Assembly: GCA_011390435.1 (NCBI GenBank)
Contig: JAABSK010000129.1
Span: 1 to 7,430, forward strand
Direction: 5' to 3'
Length of the DNA stretch: 7,430 bases
Origin: Desulfobacteraceae bacterium
GTDB lineage: Bacteria; Desulfobacterota; Desulfobacteria; Desulfobacterales; Desulfobacteraceae
This document shows positions 6,547 through 7,430 of the stretch, one piece after another. How positions within the stretch are numbered: the first letter of the stretch is position 1; the number at the start of each line of letters is the position of its first letter. The notes below the pieces were generated by a model. That model worked only from the letters and a program-made list of their open reading frames with translations, was not told the origin of the DNA and did no database searches. The position numbers and the translations under genes are program-made.

Positions 6547-7430
6547 TGGATGCGGTTGACCGGAAATACCATGGTATTCTTTCGCAGCTCAGGCATTCAG
6601 ACCAGCTGCGCTCCCTTAAGGCGATCGATACCCGGAAAGATAAGTTTATCCGCTATCAGGGCCGGGACTGCCTGAACCTGACATCCAATGATTATCTGGG
6701 GCTTGCAACTGACCAGCGCCTGTGTGAGGCATTTTATGATGGCATGGACAAAAAGGATCTGATCAATGCCTACGGCCTGGGGGCCTCCTCTTCCCGCCTG
6801 CTTACGGGCAATTCTTCTCTGTATGAGGCTTTGGAAAAAGCCCTCTGCCAGTGGTATGATTCCACAGGAGAAAGCTGCCGGCAGGCCCTGGTGTTCAACA
6901 GCGGGTATCATGCCAATGCAGGGGTGATTCCCGCGCTGGCCGGAAAAAACGATCTGATTGTGTCTGACAGCCTGAACCATGCCAGCATCATCGACGGCAT
7001 CCGGCTGTCCCGGGCGGAATGCCGGATTTTTCCCCACAACGATATTGCCTGTCTGGAAACGATCCTGGCGATGGAACGGGAGCGATATGAAACCGTTCTG
7101 ATCATTACGGAATCGATTTTCAGCATGGACGGGGACCGGGCAGATCTGCAGGCGCTGGTGGCGGTTAAAAACCGGTATGATGCCCTGCTGTATATTGATG
7201 AAGCCCACAGCGCAGGCCTGTTTGGCTCTGACGGCCAGGGACTGTGTTTTGCAGAAGGGGTGGCCGACCAGGTAGACATTCTTCTGGGGACCATGGGAAA
7301 AGCATTGGCATCCCACGGAGCCTATATCATCACCCGGCCGGTCATCAAGGACTATCTGATCAACTGTTCCCGGTCCCTGATTTACACCACTGCCCTGCCG
7401 CCGGTGGCAGTAAGCTGGAGCCTGTTTATC
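6543..7430 (+). CDS. bioF: 8-amino-7-oxononanoate synthase (BioF), 3' end beyond the window
   Basis: The first 296 codons of a fold-type I alpha-oxoamine synthase are present; E. coli BioF has 384, so about three quarters is visible. BioF condenses L-alanine with pimeloyl-ACP (or pimeloyl-CoA), releasing CO2, to give the substrate of BioA. Visible motifs: [11 protein letters not shown] near the N-terminus, [24 protein letters not shown] with His146, [20 protein letters not shown] with Asp219 and His222, and [12 protein letters not shown] with the PLP lysine Lys253. The same fold includes 2-amino-3-ketobutyrate CoA ligase and 5-aminolevulinate synthase, but placement directly after bioA makes BioF by far the best call. 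The start ATG 6543 overlaps the bioA TGA as ATGA. A second ATG follows at 6546. No strong ribosome binding site is visible, so translation is probably coupled to bioA. The frame is open to the window end. Confidence 0.95.
   Translation, partial: MMDAVDRKYHGILSQLRHSDQLRSLKAIDTRKDKFIRYQGRDCLNLTSNDYLGLATDQRLCEAFYDGMDKKDLINAYGLGASSSRLLTGNSSLYEALEKALCQWYDSTGESCRQALVFNSGYHANAGVIPALAGKNDLIVSDSLNHASIIDGIRLSRAECRIFPHNDIACLETILAMERERYETVLIITESIFSMDGDRADLQALVAVKNRYDALLYIDEAHSAGLFGSDGQGLCFAEGVADQVDILLGTMGKALASHGAYIITRPVIKDYLINCSRSLIYTTALPPVAVSWSLFI

Noticed and set aside
6597..7316. 239-codon open frame antisense to bioF
   Set aside because: Shadow of bioF, whose catalytic motifs are all present on the + strand; the antisense translation shows no family features.

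Overview
The window reads as a stretch of chromosome from a Gram-negative, probably anaerobic, bacterium of the Desulfobacterota (Desulfobacteraceae-like). This is inferred from the style of the soluble hybrid histidine kinase, the stand-alone RlmL-like methyltransferase, the orphan DHH phosphoesterase and the bioA-bioF order. No rRNA or other marker gene is present to confirm it. Coding density is high. There is no tRNA, CRISPR array, insertion sequence or phage gene, and no base-composition break that suggests recent transfer.

Layout: (1) 2-181 (+) is the C-terminal end of a class I DAHP synthase (first step of aromatic amino acid synthesis). It is followed after 6 bases by (2) 188-1360 (+), a THUMP/RlmL-type rRNA methyltransferase. 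A perfect 13-bp hairpin plus T-tract, shaped like a Rho-independent terminator, lies inside the last 30 codons of this gene. (3) 1357-1563 (-) is a 68-residue two-helix membrane protein with a strong ribosome binding site; its stop codon overlaps the methyltransferase stop on the opposite strand. (4) 1707-4013 (-) is a soluble hybrid histidine kinase (N-terminal sensory region, PAS, HisKA, HATPase, receiver) with a GTG start. (5) A 222-base divergent intergenic region leads to (6) 4236-5141 (+), a DHH/DHHA1 phosphoesterase. (7) A 109-base gap holds an 11-bp perfect inverted repeat with a 15-base spacer, overlapping a possible promoter. It resembles a BirA (biotin repressor) operator and precedes (8) bioA, 5251-6546 (+). 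(9) bioF starts at 6543 (+) inside an ATGA overlap and runs off the window end.

How they work together: bioF (7-keto-8-aminopelargonate synthase) and bioA (7,8-diaminopelargonate aminotransferase) catalyse consecutive steps of biotin synthesis. They form a translationally coupled pair, apparently under biotin-responsive repression. The aroG-type gene and the methyltransferase are close enough to be co-transcribed but have no obvious functional link. The kinase and the phosphoesterase are transcribed divergently from a shared region and have no known common pathway. No clearly new biological system is visible. The items most worth a second look are the terminator-like hairpin inside a coding sequence, the bio operator and the unclassified N-terminal region of the kinase.
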